From NCBI RefSeq assembly GCF_010894405.1, contig NZ_JAAIYA010000038.1, positions 1 to 64,000 on the forward strand: 64,000 nucleotides of DNA. The letters run 5' to 3'. This document shows, piece by piece, positions 42,764 to 50,774 of this stretch. Numbering within the stretch: the stretch's first letter is position 1; every line of letters begins with the position of its first letter. A model generated the notes under the pieces. It searched no databases. It was not told where the DNA came from and saw only the letters and a list, made by a program, of their open reading frames with translations. A program made the position numbers and the translations under genes. Origin of the DNA: Pyxidicoccus caerfyrddinensis. Its GTDB lineage: Bacteria > Myxococcota > Myxococcia > Myxococcales > Myxococcaceae.

Positions 42764-45757
42764 GTGAGAAGGTGGACAGGCGCGGTGGTGGGGTGGGGCA
42801 TGGGTGTGGCGCTCGCGGTCCTCGCAGGGTGCGGCACAACCCACGATGAGGCAACGGATTCCACAGCGGAGCCCGAAAACGCGGGCGCGAAGGAAGCGCC
42901 GCTGACGACGCAGACGGTGACGGTGGCGGCCGCCGCGGATGCGCACGTGGTGGCGACGGCGCCAACGACGAGCTACGGCTCCTCGTCCACGCTGGAGGTG
43001 GACCTCGCGCCCGAGTCCCAGGCGTACCTCAAGTTCCTCGTGCCGGATTTGCCGGGGACGGTGACGTCGGCGCGGCTGCGCCTGTACGCGCTGGACGGCT
43101 CCTCGGACGGGCCCTCCGTGTATGACCCGCCGGGCGTCCGCGAGTGGAACGAGACGGTGACGTGGAACACCCGCCCGCAGTGGAACGGCTGGGGCGTCGC
43201 GAGCGCGGGGCCCGTGGCCAGCGGCACCTGGATGGAGCTCGATGTCTCGGGCATGTACATCTCCGAGAACGGCTGGGTCGAAATCTACATGTCCGCGGAC
43301 AGCACGGACGGCGTGACGCTGGCCTCCAGCGAGCACCCCGACGCGACGCTCCGTCCGCAGCTCGTCCTCACGGTGGAGTCCGCCGAGGACCACCCGACGC
43401 CCGCCCCCGCGCCGCTGCCGGTGTCCGGCGCCCCCGTGAGCTTCTCGCCGAGCGCGGACACGTACGTCTCCGCGGACAACGCGGCCTCCTCCAGCGGTGG
43501 CGCCTCCACGTCGCTCCTCGCGGACAACTCGCCGCAGCAGGAGGTGCACCTGCGCTTCACGGTGCAGGGGCTGACGGAGACGGTGCAGCGCGCGGTGCTG
43601 CGCGTGTACGCCAGCGCGGGCACCGATGACGGCCCGGCGGTGTACGCGACGCAGGGGAGCTGGAGCGAGGGAAGCGTCACCTGGAACACCCGCCCCGCGA
43701 AGGTGGGCGCGGCGCTGGACGACTCGCAGGCCATCGCCGCGGGCGCGTACGTGGACTACGACGTGACGGACCTCGTACGTGGCAACGGTGACTACACGCT
43801 CGGGCTCTACGGGACGTCCACCGACGGGGTGACATTCCTCTCGCGCGAGAGCACGGACACCTCGCGCCGCCCGAAGCTCCTCGTCTGGGCGGGCGCGCCC
43901 CGGGCCGCGCCCACGGATGCGTGCCTGACGCGCACGGAGCTCTTCTCCTCCGGGACGGGTACGGCGCAGGACACGTACGCCGACGAGGGTACGCCGGACA
44001 TGAAGTTCCACCACCAGGCAGCGCTACGGGTGGACTCGGAGCCGCGCGCGGAGAGCTTCCTCGACTTCGACGTGCAGCTGGGCGCCGGCCAGGTGCGCCG
44101 CGTGCTGCTGCGCCTGTACTCGGTGGACGGGACGGGCAATGGGCCGAGGCTGTTCCGCGCGGCGCCCTTCGACGCGGCGGCGACGGACTGGAACCACCGC
44201 CCCGCGGTGACGGGGAGCGCCCTCGGGGACCTGGGCGCCGTCGCCCGCGACGCGTGGGTGGAGTACGACGTGACGGACGTGGTGACGGCGTCCGGTCGCT
44301 ACACCTTCGCGCTGCTGCCGGACAGCACGGACGGGGCGCGCTTCGTCTCGTCGGAGGCGCAGGAGAAGGGCATCATCTCCGGCGCGCCCCAGCTCGTCGT
44401 CGTCTACGAGACGGCCGCGTTCTGCTCGTACCGGGGCACGAAGCCCTCGGGCACCACGGCGTGGGTGCGGCAGTCGGGCGGCCCGCTCGCGGAGCGCTCC
44501 GTCCACATTGCCCCGGTGCCGGGCGGGGGCTTCGCGGCCCTGAGCACGGTGGAGCAGACGCCGGGCGCGCCCTATTACTCCGAGCAGACGGACGTCATCA
44601 CCCTCCACCGCGCGGACGGGAGCGTGGCGTGGACGCGCTCCTTCGCGCAGGCGGGGGTCGAGCTGAGCCGGGTGACGGTGACGGCGCTGGGCAACGTCCT
44701 GGTGGCGGGCAGCTACTCCGGCGCGCCGGACCTGGGGAAGGGCGCGCTGCCGCAGGGCTCGGGCATGGTGGTGGTGAAGCTCACGCCGTCGGGCGCGGTG
44801 GACTGGACGCGCGGCTTCACGGCGTGGTTCGACACCTCCGAGGGGCGCCAGGACAATCCGATGACCGTGTATGACCTGGCCACGGACGCGCACGGCAGCG
44901 CCATCGTCGTGGGCACGTTCTGGGGCTACACGGACTTCGGCGCCGGCCCGGTGTACTCGGGCAAGGCGTACCCGTACGACGACGAGTACCCGAACTCCTT
45001 CGTCCTGAAGCTCCAGTGGGACGGCGCGTACCTCTGGTCCCACACGCTGGTGGGCAGCGGCCTGCGCGGGACGCAGGCGACGAGCGTCGCCGTGGACGCC
45101 GCGGAGAGCGTCACCGTCGGTGGCTGGTCCGGCGGCGACACGGACTTCGGCGCGGGCGCCATCCCCGGGCGCGGTCCCTTCGTGGCGCGCTGGACGGCAG
45201 TCGGTGCGCACGCCTGGTCTCGCGTCCTCCCGGTGCAGTGGAGCAGCCTGACGGGCGTGGGCGTGCTGCCGGACGGCCGCGTCGCCTTCGCCGCCGACTT
45301 CGGGGGCCGCTTCACGTTCGCCGGCCAGGAGTACGCCAGCAGCGACCCGGACGACTACGAGGGCGGCCCGCGCGACGGCCTGCTGGGGCTGCTCTCCAGC
45401 ACGGGCGCGGACCTCTCGCTGCGCCAGTTCCCCGGGCACTTCTTCCACGACCTCGTCGTGGACGCGGCGGGCACCCTCCTCACCTCGCAGGCGGGCGGTG
45501 GCAGCGAGTTGGGGCTGGGGACCGTGGGCCCGGCTTCCACCGAACCGGACCGTCCGACGGTGGCGGCGTTCGGCTCGGACCTGGGGACGCGCTGGGTGCG
45601 TGTCTTCGATGCGCTGGGCTACCGGCTCCAGCTCGCGGCCACGCAGGACGGCGTCGTGGCGTCCGGGGACTTCACCGGCCCGTTCGAGCTGGACGGCACC
45701 TGGTACACGCCGCTGTCGCGGCGCTCGGACCTGGTGCGCCTCAAGCTGAAGCCGTAG
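42764..45757 (+). CDS. DNRLRE-repeat lipoprotein with propeller-like C-terminus
   Basis: A 997-residue lipoprotein (LAVLAGCG). Three DNRLRE/CBM96-type beta-sandwich domains repeat at about 45-190, 205-350 and 365-525; each has the signatures DAHV or DTYV, LRLYA, WNxxPA and YDVTDLV. The C-terminal half (about 540-990) holds repeated strand units (GGFAALSTVEQT, VLVAGSYSGAPDLGKG, SIVVGTFWGYTDFG), as in SBBP/delta-60 beta-propeller proteins. The GTG at 42764 is chosen because AGGGAGGAAG lies just upstream. It probably binds surface glycans. Confidence 0.85.
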   Translation: MRRWTGAVVGWGMGVALAVLAGCGTTHDEATDSTAEPENAGAKEAPLTTQTVTVAAAADAHVVATAPTTSYGSSSTLEVDLAPESQAYLKFLVPDLPGTVTSARLRLYALDGSSDGPSVYDPPGVREWNETVTWNTRPQWNGWGVASAGPVASGTWMELDVSGMYISENGWVEIYMSADSTDGVTLASSEHPDATLRPQLVLTVESAEDHPTPAPAPLPVSGAPVSFSPSADTYVSADNAASSSGGASTSLLADNSPQQEVHLRFTVQGLTETVQRAVLRVYASAGTDDGPAVYATQGSWSEGSVTWNTRPAKVGAALDDSQAIAAGAYVDYDVTDLVRGNGDYTLGLYGTSTDGVTFLSRESTDTSRRPKLLVWAGAPRAAPTDACLTRTELFSSGTGTAQDTYADEGTPDMKFHHQAALRVDSEPRAESFLDFDVQLGAGQVRRVLLRLYSVDGTGNGPRLFRAAPFDAAATDWNHRPAVTGSALGDLGAVARDAWVEYDVTDVVTASGRYTFALLPDSTDGARFVSSEAQEKGIISGAPQLVVVYETAAFCSYRGTKPSGTTAWVRQSGGPLAERSVHIAPVPGGGFAALSTVEQTPGAPYYSEQTDVITLHRADGSVAWTRSFAQAGVELSRVTVTALGNVLVAGSYSGAPDLGKGALPQGSGMVVVKLTPSGAVDWTRGFTAWFDTSEGRQDNPMTVYDLATDAHGSAIVVGTFWGYTDFGAGPVYSGKAYPYDDEYPNSFVLKLQWDGAYLWSHTLVGSGLRGTQATSVAVDAAESVTVGGWSGGDTDFGAGAIPGRGPFVARWTAVGAHAWSRVLPVQWSSLTGVGVLPDGRVAFAADFGGRFTFAGQEYASSDPDDYEGGPRDGLLGLLSSTGADLSLRQFPGHFFHDLVVDAAGTLLTSQAGGGSELGLGTVGPASTEPDRPTVAAFGSDLGTRWVRVFDALGYRLQLAATQDGVVASGDFTGPFELDGTWYTPLSRRSDLVRLKLKP

Positions 45758-45764
45758 TCAGCTT

Positions 45765-45797
45765 CGCGCGGGGCCGGGCACTGGCCGGCCTTGCGCG
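45765..45797. terminator. bidirectional terminator hairpin
   Basis: Left arm 45765-45777 and right arm 45785-45797 pair over 13 positions (two G-T wobbles) around a seven-base loop. It lies between the convergent DNRLRE and V4R-like genes. Confidence 0.65.
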
Positions 45798-45805
45798 AGG
45801 GGGCT

Positions 45806-46402
45806 TCACCAGTTGATGAGATAGGCGCAGGTGGCCGCGCCTTTCAGCCGGCAGTCCTGGTGCGGGCCATGCGTGAGGGTGGCCTTGGGCTCGAAGCGCT
45901 GGGCCATGCCCCGGATGAGCCCCACGTTGAAGCGGCACGGATAGAGGTCGCTACACACCACGAGGGCCTCGTTCTTCCCGGCCACGGGCTGGTAGCTGAC
46001 GTGCCCGATTCCCTCCGTCATCTCCCCCGTCGCCGGATTGAACATGGGCTTGCCGTCCAGGCGGTGGTTCATGTGGTAGGCGACGTCGATGCCCGCGAGC
46101 GCCGAGTGGATGTCGCGGATGTTCGACGGGAACTCCGCGAACTGGGGAATCGTCGAGCCCACCTTCTCCAGGCCGCGTCCGCCGAGCAGCGTCTCGATCT
46201 TCTTGTAGACGGGCATGTAGTTCTCGAGCGGGTACCAGGCCGTCGGGTCCACGACGGGCTTGCCCTGGGCGTCGCGCGTCTGGATCTTCATCGTCTTCAT
46301 CAACTCCTCGACGAGGACGGAGAAGCCCTTGACGGCGTCGACGATGGAGATGGTGCTCGAGCCGCTGACGGAAAGCCGGCTCAGGGATACGTAGTCTGTC
46401 AT
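45806..46402 (-). CDS. sensor-like protein following STAS gene (V4R/haem-NO-binding-like fold, tentative)
   Basis: A 198-residue soluble protein: MTDYVSLSRLSVSGSSTIS, then a helical core (GFSVLVEELMKTMKIQTRD) and a C-terminal beta region ending CRLKGAATCAYLINW. The C-terminal pattern with spaced Cys and the His in THGPHQDC resembles 4-vinyl-reductase or haem-NO-binding domains, used to sense small ligands. It follows the STAS gene by 38 bases, so they are probably one operon. Family assignment is tentative. Confidence 0.7.
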   Translation of the reverse strand: MTDYVSLSRLSVSGSSTISIVDAVKGFSVLVEELMKTMKIQTRDAQGKPVVDPTAWYPLENYMPVYKKIETLLGGRGLEKVGSTIPQFAEFPSNIRDIHSALAGIDVAYHMNHRLDGKPMFNPATGEMTEGIGHVSYQPVAGKNEALVVCSDLYPCRFNVGLIRGMAQRFEPKATLTHGPHQDCRLKGAATCAYLINW

Positions 46403-46440
46403 GGGAGCTCTTTGGGGAAGGGGGCGTTCGGGGCGGAGAC

Positions 46441-47142
46441 TCAGGAGCGCTGCCCGCTGCTCGCCTCGAAGGCGCGCAGGGCGGAGTTGTTGCGCAGGTG
46501 CAGCAGGCACTCCTGGATGCCGTCTCGGAGCGTGGCGAGCGTCTTCACGCCGCGCAGCTCCACGCCAATCTGGGTGAGCGTCTGGGCGATGAAGGGGCTG
46601 ATGCCGGTGATGACGCAGTGGGTGCCGAGCAGGCGCGCCGCCGCCACCATCTTCACGAAGTGGTTGGCCGTCGCGGTGTCCACCACCTCCACGCCGGTGA
46701 TGTCGATGATGGCGCAGCGGGCCTTGCCCTGGGAGATGCGCTGCAGGAGCCGCTCGGTCATCTCCACCGAGCGCTGCGTGTCCATGACGCCGACGATGGG
46801 CAGCGTCAGGATGTTGTCCCACAGCTCGATGATGGGCGTGGACAAGTCCCGGATGGCCAGCCGCTGCTGCTCGATGGTGGCCAGCTTCTCCTCCAGCTCG
46901 CTGCGCGCGGACTCCAGCTTCTGGATGGACTGCGCGTTCTCCCGCACCGAGGCGTGGAGCTGCCGGGCGAACAGGTTGATGGTCTCCTCGAAGGAGGAGA
47001 ACGCGTCCTCTTCACCCAAGGGGATGAGGTGCTGGGCCGGGTCGAACTCGCCGAGGGAAATCATCGCCAGCACGTCGCGGACGCGCTCCAGGCGCTCCAG
47101 GTCGACGGCCACGGTGGAGGAATCCGGTTGAGGCTGGGGCAT
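46441..47142 (-). CDS. STAS-domain RsbR-like regulator
   Basis: A 233-residue protein: a helical N-terminus (LERVRDVLAMISLGEFDPA), a coiled coil (about 65-110) and a STAS domain from about 115 (RDLSTPIIELWDNILTLPIVG). The phosphorylatable segment DITGVEVVDTATANHF matches the RsbR/RsbS pattern. It would sit in a stressosome-like complex. No RsbT-like kinase lies nearby in this window; the next gene is the V4R-like sensor. Confidence 0.85.
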   Translation of the reverse strand: MPQPQPDSSTVAVDLERLERVRDVLAMISLGEFDPAQHLIPLGEEDAFSSFEETINLFARQLHASVRENAQSIQKLESARSELEEKLATIEQQRLAIRDLSTPIIELWDNILTLPIVGVMDTQRSVEMTERLLQRISQGKARCAIIDITGVEVVDTATANHFVKMVAAARLLGTHCVITGISPFIAQTLTQIGVELRGVKTLATLRDGIQECLLHLRNNSALRAFEASSGQRS

Positions 47143-47513
47143 GGAGGGAGGGGCCGGGAACCGGGGAAGTGGGGGGAAGGCCCGGGCCGAGGCCGCGAAT
47201 TGTTATGTCAAATACATATATCCCTATCAAATGGGTGAGGAGCGACCCCTGGAGGGGCTGCTGGGAGTGCAGGCTGAGACATGTAGACAAGACCTGGGCG
47301 TAACAGCCGGTTTCCCTGCGCGAGAGGGAGACAATGCGGGGTACGCGGTTCTTGATAAGTCATTGCGCCGGCTGCCCGCCCGGGCTCTTTCGTGGCGCAG
47401 TGCGTTGAAGACGGGCAGGCGGGCAGGCTTCGAGGTGCACCTTCCCTTTGGAGGGGGGAAGCCGCGACACTGCGCGTCCACCGCGTAGGCGTTCCGAAGG
47501 AGGGACTGCGGCC
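47143..47513. other. divergent intergenic region
   Basis: No gene seen. It holds an unusually AT-rich patch (47198-47232) with the promoter below, and TATGT-CAAAT-ACATA inverted arms. The stretch 47260-47510 leads to the E2 gene with a GAAGGAGGG ribosome binding site. Confidence 0.5.
47202..47230 (-). promoter_or_regulatory. promoter of the STAS operon
   Basis: On the minus strand TTGATA (47230-47225), a 17-base spacer and CATAAC (47207-47202) lie about 60 bases before the start codon. The spacing is optimal for sigma-70-like promoters. Confidence 0.45.
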
Positions 47514-48377
47514 ATGGCGCACCTGGAGCTGATACCGAAGCGCGACCTGTCGAGCTTCCGCAAGCTGGCGATCGGAAGCTGGAAGACGGCGTATGACCCC
47601 ACCGTCTACGGGACGCTGACGGTGCGCATGGACAAGGCGATGGCGTACATCGAGGCCTTCCGCCAGCGCACCGGCGTGCGGCTCACGGTGACGCACCTGG
47701 TGGCCAAGGCGATGGGCGAGGCCCTGCGCCGCTGCCCGGACGCCAACGCCATCCTTCGCTACAACCGCATCTACCTGCGCCAGCGGGTGACGCTCTCCAC
47801 GCTCGTCGTGCAGACGGACGGCGGCAAGGTGGACCTCACCTCGGCGCGCATCGAGGACGCGGACAAGAAGAGCCTGCGCGAGATTGCCGGAGACCTGGAG
47901 GAGGCGGTGCGCCGCGTGCGCGAGCGCCGTGACGTGGCGCTGGAGAAGGGCAAGGGGACCATCCAGAAGATTCCCTACCTCTTCCTCAACACCTTCACCT
48001 GGCTCCTGTCCTTCTTCATGTACACGCTGAACCTGGACCTGAGCCGGTTCGGCATGCCGAAGGACGCGTTCGGCTCGGCCATCATCACCAACGTGGGCTC
48101 GCTGGGGCTGGACACGGCGTACGTGCCGCTGGCGCCCTACACCCGCGTGCCCATCTTCGTCGCGCCCGGCGCGGTGAAGGAGGTGCCGGTGGTGGAGGAC
48201 GGCAAGGTGGTGCCTGGCAAGGTGATGAACATCAACGCCACCTTCGACCACCGCTTCATCGACGGGTTCCACGCCGGCGTGCTCGCCAACACCCTGCGGG
48301 AGATGCTGGAGAACCCCTTCGAGAGCTTCGACGCGCTCCCGGAGGCCGCCGAGGCCCCCGTGGCCGCGGTGGGGTAG
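47514..48377 (+). CDS. 2-oxoacid dehydrogenase E2-type acyltransferase, catalytic domain only
   Basis: A 287-residue protein containing just the CAT-like catalytic fold of E2 (MDKAMAYIEAFRQRTGVRLTVTHLVAKAMGEALRRCPDANA, NVGSLGLDTAY), with the catalytic DHRFIDG at His246. There is no lipoyl or subunit-binding domain. An unusual hydrophobic insert (YLFLNTFTWLLSFFMYTLNLDL, residues about 153-174) is predicted to contact a membrane or form a trimer interface. It is not beside E1 or E3 genes, so it is probably an acyltransferase of another pathway. Confidence 0.82.
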   Translation: MAHLELIPKRDLSSFRKLAIGSWKTAYDPTVYGTLTVRMDKAMAYIEAFRQRTGVRLTVTHLVAKAMGEALRRCPDANAILRYNRIYLRQRVTLSTLVVQTDGGKVDLTSARIEDADKKSLREIAGDLEEAVRRVRERRDVALEKGKGTIQKIPYLFLNTFTWLLSFFMYTLNLDLSRFGMPKDAFGSAIITNVGSLGLDTAYVPLAPYTRVPIFVAPGAVKEVPVVEDGKVVPGKVMNINATFDHRFIDGFHAGVLANTLREMLENPFESFDALPEAAEAPVAAVG

Positions 48378-48473
48378 GCGAGCAGACAGGCTCGCCGGGC
48401 GCCTTCAGCTTTTCGCAAGGTGTCTGAAGTGGAATCCCCTCCGTGGCCCTGAAGGGGGCCAGGGAGGATTCAC

Positions 48474-49271
48474 ATGCACGAGCATGACCACGACGACGGC
48501 GGTCTGGCGCAGGACCTGAAGCTGCTGGGCGCCTCCATGGAGCGCAGGACGTTGCTGCGCTTCGCCCTGGGCGCGAGCCTGCTGCCCCTGATTGGCTGCG
48601 GCGGCAGCGACTCCGGGACGGGGACGCCGGGGGACGGCTCCTGTTCGAAGATTCCGACGGAGACCGCGGGCCCGTATCCGGGCGACGGCTCCAACGGCCC
48701 CAACGTCCTCACGGAGTCGGGCATCGTCCGCGGCGACATCCGCAGCAGCGTGGGCACCGCCACGGGCACGGCGGCGGGCATTCCCCTCACCGTCACCCTG
48801 ACGCTCGTCAACGCCTCCGGGACGTGCGAGCCGCTCCAGGGCTACGCCATCTACCTGTGGCACTGCGACCGCGAGGGCCGCTACTCGCTCTACTCCTCGG
48901 GCGTGACGAACCAGAACTACCTGCGTGGCGTGCAGGAGACGGACGCGAACGGGAAGCTCACGTTCACGACCATCTTCCCCGCCTGCTACTCGGGTCGCTG
49001 GCCGCACATCCACTTCGAAATCTATCCGGCCCTCGCGTCCGCGACGAAGGCGGGGAACAAGATCGCCGTCTCGCAGCTCGCCCTGCCCAAGGCCGCGTGC
49101 GACGAGGTGTACGCCACCACCGGCTACTCGGCGAGCGTCAGCAACCTGCGGCAGGTGAGCCTGTCGAGCGACAACGTCTTCAGTGACGGCTCCGACTCGC
49201 AGCTGGCCACCGTCACCGGCAACACCACGGACGGCTACGTGGCGACGCTGACCGTGGCGATCGCCGTCTAG
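48474..49271 (+). CDS. exported intradiol-dioxygenase-like protein
   Basis: A 265-residue protein. A His/Asp-rich N-terminus (MHEHDHDDGG) precedes a signal-like segment (RRTLLRFALGASLLPLIGCGG), so it is exported and probably lipidated. The core follows the protocatechuate 3,4-dioxygenase fold: TETAGPYPGDGSN, YAIYLWHCDREGRYSLYSS (Tyr/His region) and GRWPHIHFEIYP (HxH). These provide the four Fe(III) ligands in true enzymes. Ring cleavage outside the cytoplasm would be unusual. A shorter start at 48537 exists, but GGGAGG before 48474 and the recurring His-rich leader in relatives favour the longer one. Confidence 0.85.
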   Translation: MHEHDHDDGGLAQDLKLLGASMERRTLLRFALGASLLPLIGCGGSDSGTGTPGDGSCSKIPTETAGPYPGDGSNGPNVLTESGIVRGDIRSSVGTATGTAAGIPLTVTLTLVNASGTCEPLQGYAIYLWHCDREGRYSLYSSGVTNQNYLRGVQETDANGKLTFTTIFPACYSGRWPHIHFEIYPALASATKAGNKIAVSQLALPKAACDEVYATTGYSASVSNLRQVSLSSDNVFSDGSDSQLATVTGNTTDGYVATLTVAIAV

Positions 49272-49389
49272 CGGATGCAGGCAGAGACGTTCTGCTGACG
49301 GGTGGTCATCCGCCGCGAGCTTCCCGCCGCGAGCGGCCCGGGCTGTGCTCAGGTGCACGGCCCGGGGGTTTCCCCGCTCAGGAGGACGA

Positions 49390-49881
49390 ATGAAGCTGGA
49401 AGGTTCCTGTCACTGCCGTGGTGTGCGCTTCACCGTGGAGACGAAGCATCCCCAGCCGTTCATGCGCTGCTACTGCTCCATCTGTCGCAAGACGCAGGGC
49501 GGCGGGGGCTACGCCATCAACCTGTCGGGCGATGCGGAGTCGCTCAAGGTGCGCGGGAAGCAGCACCTCAAGGTGTACCGCGCCAGCGTCAAGAACCCGG
49601 AGGACGCGCGGGCCCACAAGAGCACGGGCCAGCGCAACTTCTGCGGCCGGTGCGGCTCGGCGCTCTGGCTCTATGACCCGACGTGGCCGGAGCTCATCCA
49701 CCCGTTCGCGTCCGCCATCGACACGCCCCTGCCGGTGCCGCCCGAGCTGGTGCACATCATGCTCGAGTTCAAGCCCGGCTGGGTCCCGGTCCACGCCAGC
49801 AAGGGGGACAAGAAGTTCAAGCGCTACCCCAAGGAGTCCATCGCGCAGTGGCACCAGCGCCACGGCGTGGAAGCCGACTGA
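49390..49881 (+). CDS. GFA-family protein (glutathione-dependent formaldehyde-activating-like)
   Basis: A 163-residue cytoplasmic protein. Zinc-binding Cys clusters are CHC (residues 7 and 9), CYCSIC (27-32) and CGRCG (near 85), as in the GFA fold. The sequence LEGSCHCRGVRFTVE is the family signature. Function of most members is uncertain; the name comes from one enzyme. GGAGGACG precedes the start at 49390. Confidence 0.9.
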   Translation: MKLEGSCHCRGVRFTVETKHPQPFMRCYCSICRKTQGGGGYAINLSGDAESLKVRGKQHLKVYRASVKNPEDARAHKSTGQRNFCGRCGSALWLYDPTWPELIHPFASAIDTPLPVPPELVHIMLEFKPGWVPVHASKGDKKFKRYPKESIAQWHQRHGVEAD

Positions 49882-50027
49882 GCGAGCGGGCACCCGGGCC
49901 CAGGGATTTCAGGCGGTTGGCGGTGTCGGGCGAAAGAAAATGCCATGTCGATTTCGACAACGCTCGTTCGACGCATGGATAGAAGGCGGGGTGGCACTCC
50001 CGCCGCCAATCCACAGGAGCGACGACG

Positions 50028-50453
50028 ATGCGATTCATGGTGATCATGTACCCGGGCCCCGCAGCGGAGACTGGCGCCCTTCCTGACGAGAAGATCCTGA
50101 CGGAGATGGGGAAGTTCAACGAGGAGCTGGTGAAGGCCGGCGTGCTCCTCGGCGGTGAGGGGCTCCAGCCGAGCTCGAAGGGCGCGCGCATCCGCTTCCC
50201 CGCGGGCGGCAAGCCCAGCGTGAGCGACGGCCCCTTCACCGAGTCGAAGGAAATCGTCGGCGGCTTCTGGATGATTCAGGTGAAGTCGAAGCAGGAAGCC
50301 ATCGAGTGGATGAAGCGCTGCCCCACCGCGGGCGGCGAGATGATCGAGCTGCGCCAGGTGTTCGAGGTGGAGGACTTCGCTCCCAGCGACCCGTCGGGTG
50401 AGCTGCGTGCGGCGGAGCAGCGCCTGCGCGAGCAGGTGGCCGCGAAGAAGTAG
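50028..50453 (+). CDS. YCII/DGPF-domain protein
   Basis: A 141-residue cytoplasmic protein with the DGPF-type dimeric alpha/beta barrel: MRFMVIMYPGPAAETG, the motif VSDGPFTESKEIVGGFWMI, and EAIEWMKRCPTAGGEMIELRQVFE. Such proteins often accompany ECF sigma factors as putative sensors, but none is present here. Role unknown. A GGAGCGACG ribosome binding site lies upstream. Confidence 0.9.
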   Translation: MRFMVIMYPGPAAETGALPDEKILTEMGKFNEELVKAGVLLGGEGLQPSSKGARIRFPAGGKPSVSDGPFTESKEIVGGFWMIQVKSKQEAIEWMKRCPTAGGEMIELRQVFEVEDFAPSDPSGELRAAEQRLREQVAAKK

Positions 50454-50649
50454 ACGCGCGCGCTCGCGCGGGAATCGGCGGACGTCACCGCCCCCTGTTT
50501 GAAACATGTATCCGATTGCCACGGCGCCGCCGTGAGGGTCCGTGGCAACCCATGAAGTAGAGCCGTCACCCGGTGGGCGCACGCCCTCCCGGGATGATTT
50601 CATTTCTCATTCGTTCCTCTGTAGCGCCCTGGCCGCGTGCGCGTGAGCG

Positions 50650-50678
50650 GCCCTGTCACACGTGTGTCCTGACAGGGC
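50650..50678. promoter_or_regulatory. inverted repeat 1 in synthase leader
   Basis: GCCCTGTCA (50650-50658) and TGACAGGGC (50670-50678) pair perfectly. The ten-base palindrome CACACGTGTG (50657-50666) overlaps the left arm and loop. Confidence 0.5.
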
Positions 50679-50706
50679 TGCACTCCGCGCGGTGAAAACC
50701 ACCTGT

Positions 50707-50741
50707 ATCAGGGCGTGTCAGACCCCTGATGCATTCATCAG
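50707..50741. promoter_or_regulatory. inverted repeats 2 and 3 in synthase leader, mutually exclusive
   Basis: ATCAGGG (50707-50713) pairs with CCCTGAT (50724-50730). CTGATG (50726-50731) pairs with CATCAG (50736-50741). The two stems share bases 50726-50730, so only one can form at once, a pattern expected of an attenuator or of adjacent operator sites. Confidence 0.45.
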
Positions 50742-50774
50742 CGCGCAACTCGAACAACGACGACGAAGGCACAA

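Larger units (their letters stand above)
50454..50774. other. 321-base leader region of the synthase operon
   Basis: No gene seen. It has a 9-base hairpin, a 7-base hairpin and a 6-base hairpin clustered in the last 125 bases before the first start codon (see separate entries), and a run of lower GC than its neighbours. Confidence 0.5.

Noticed and set aside
42557-44014. Upstream extension of the MFS exporter to a 932-residue protein
   Set aside because: The extra part is antisense to the DNRLRE domains and Arg/His-rich; the exporter has a family-like start at 42556.
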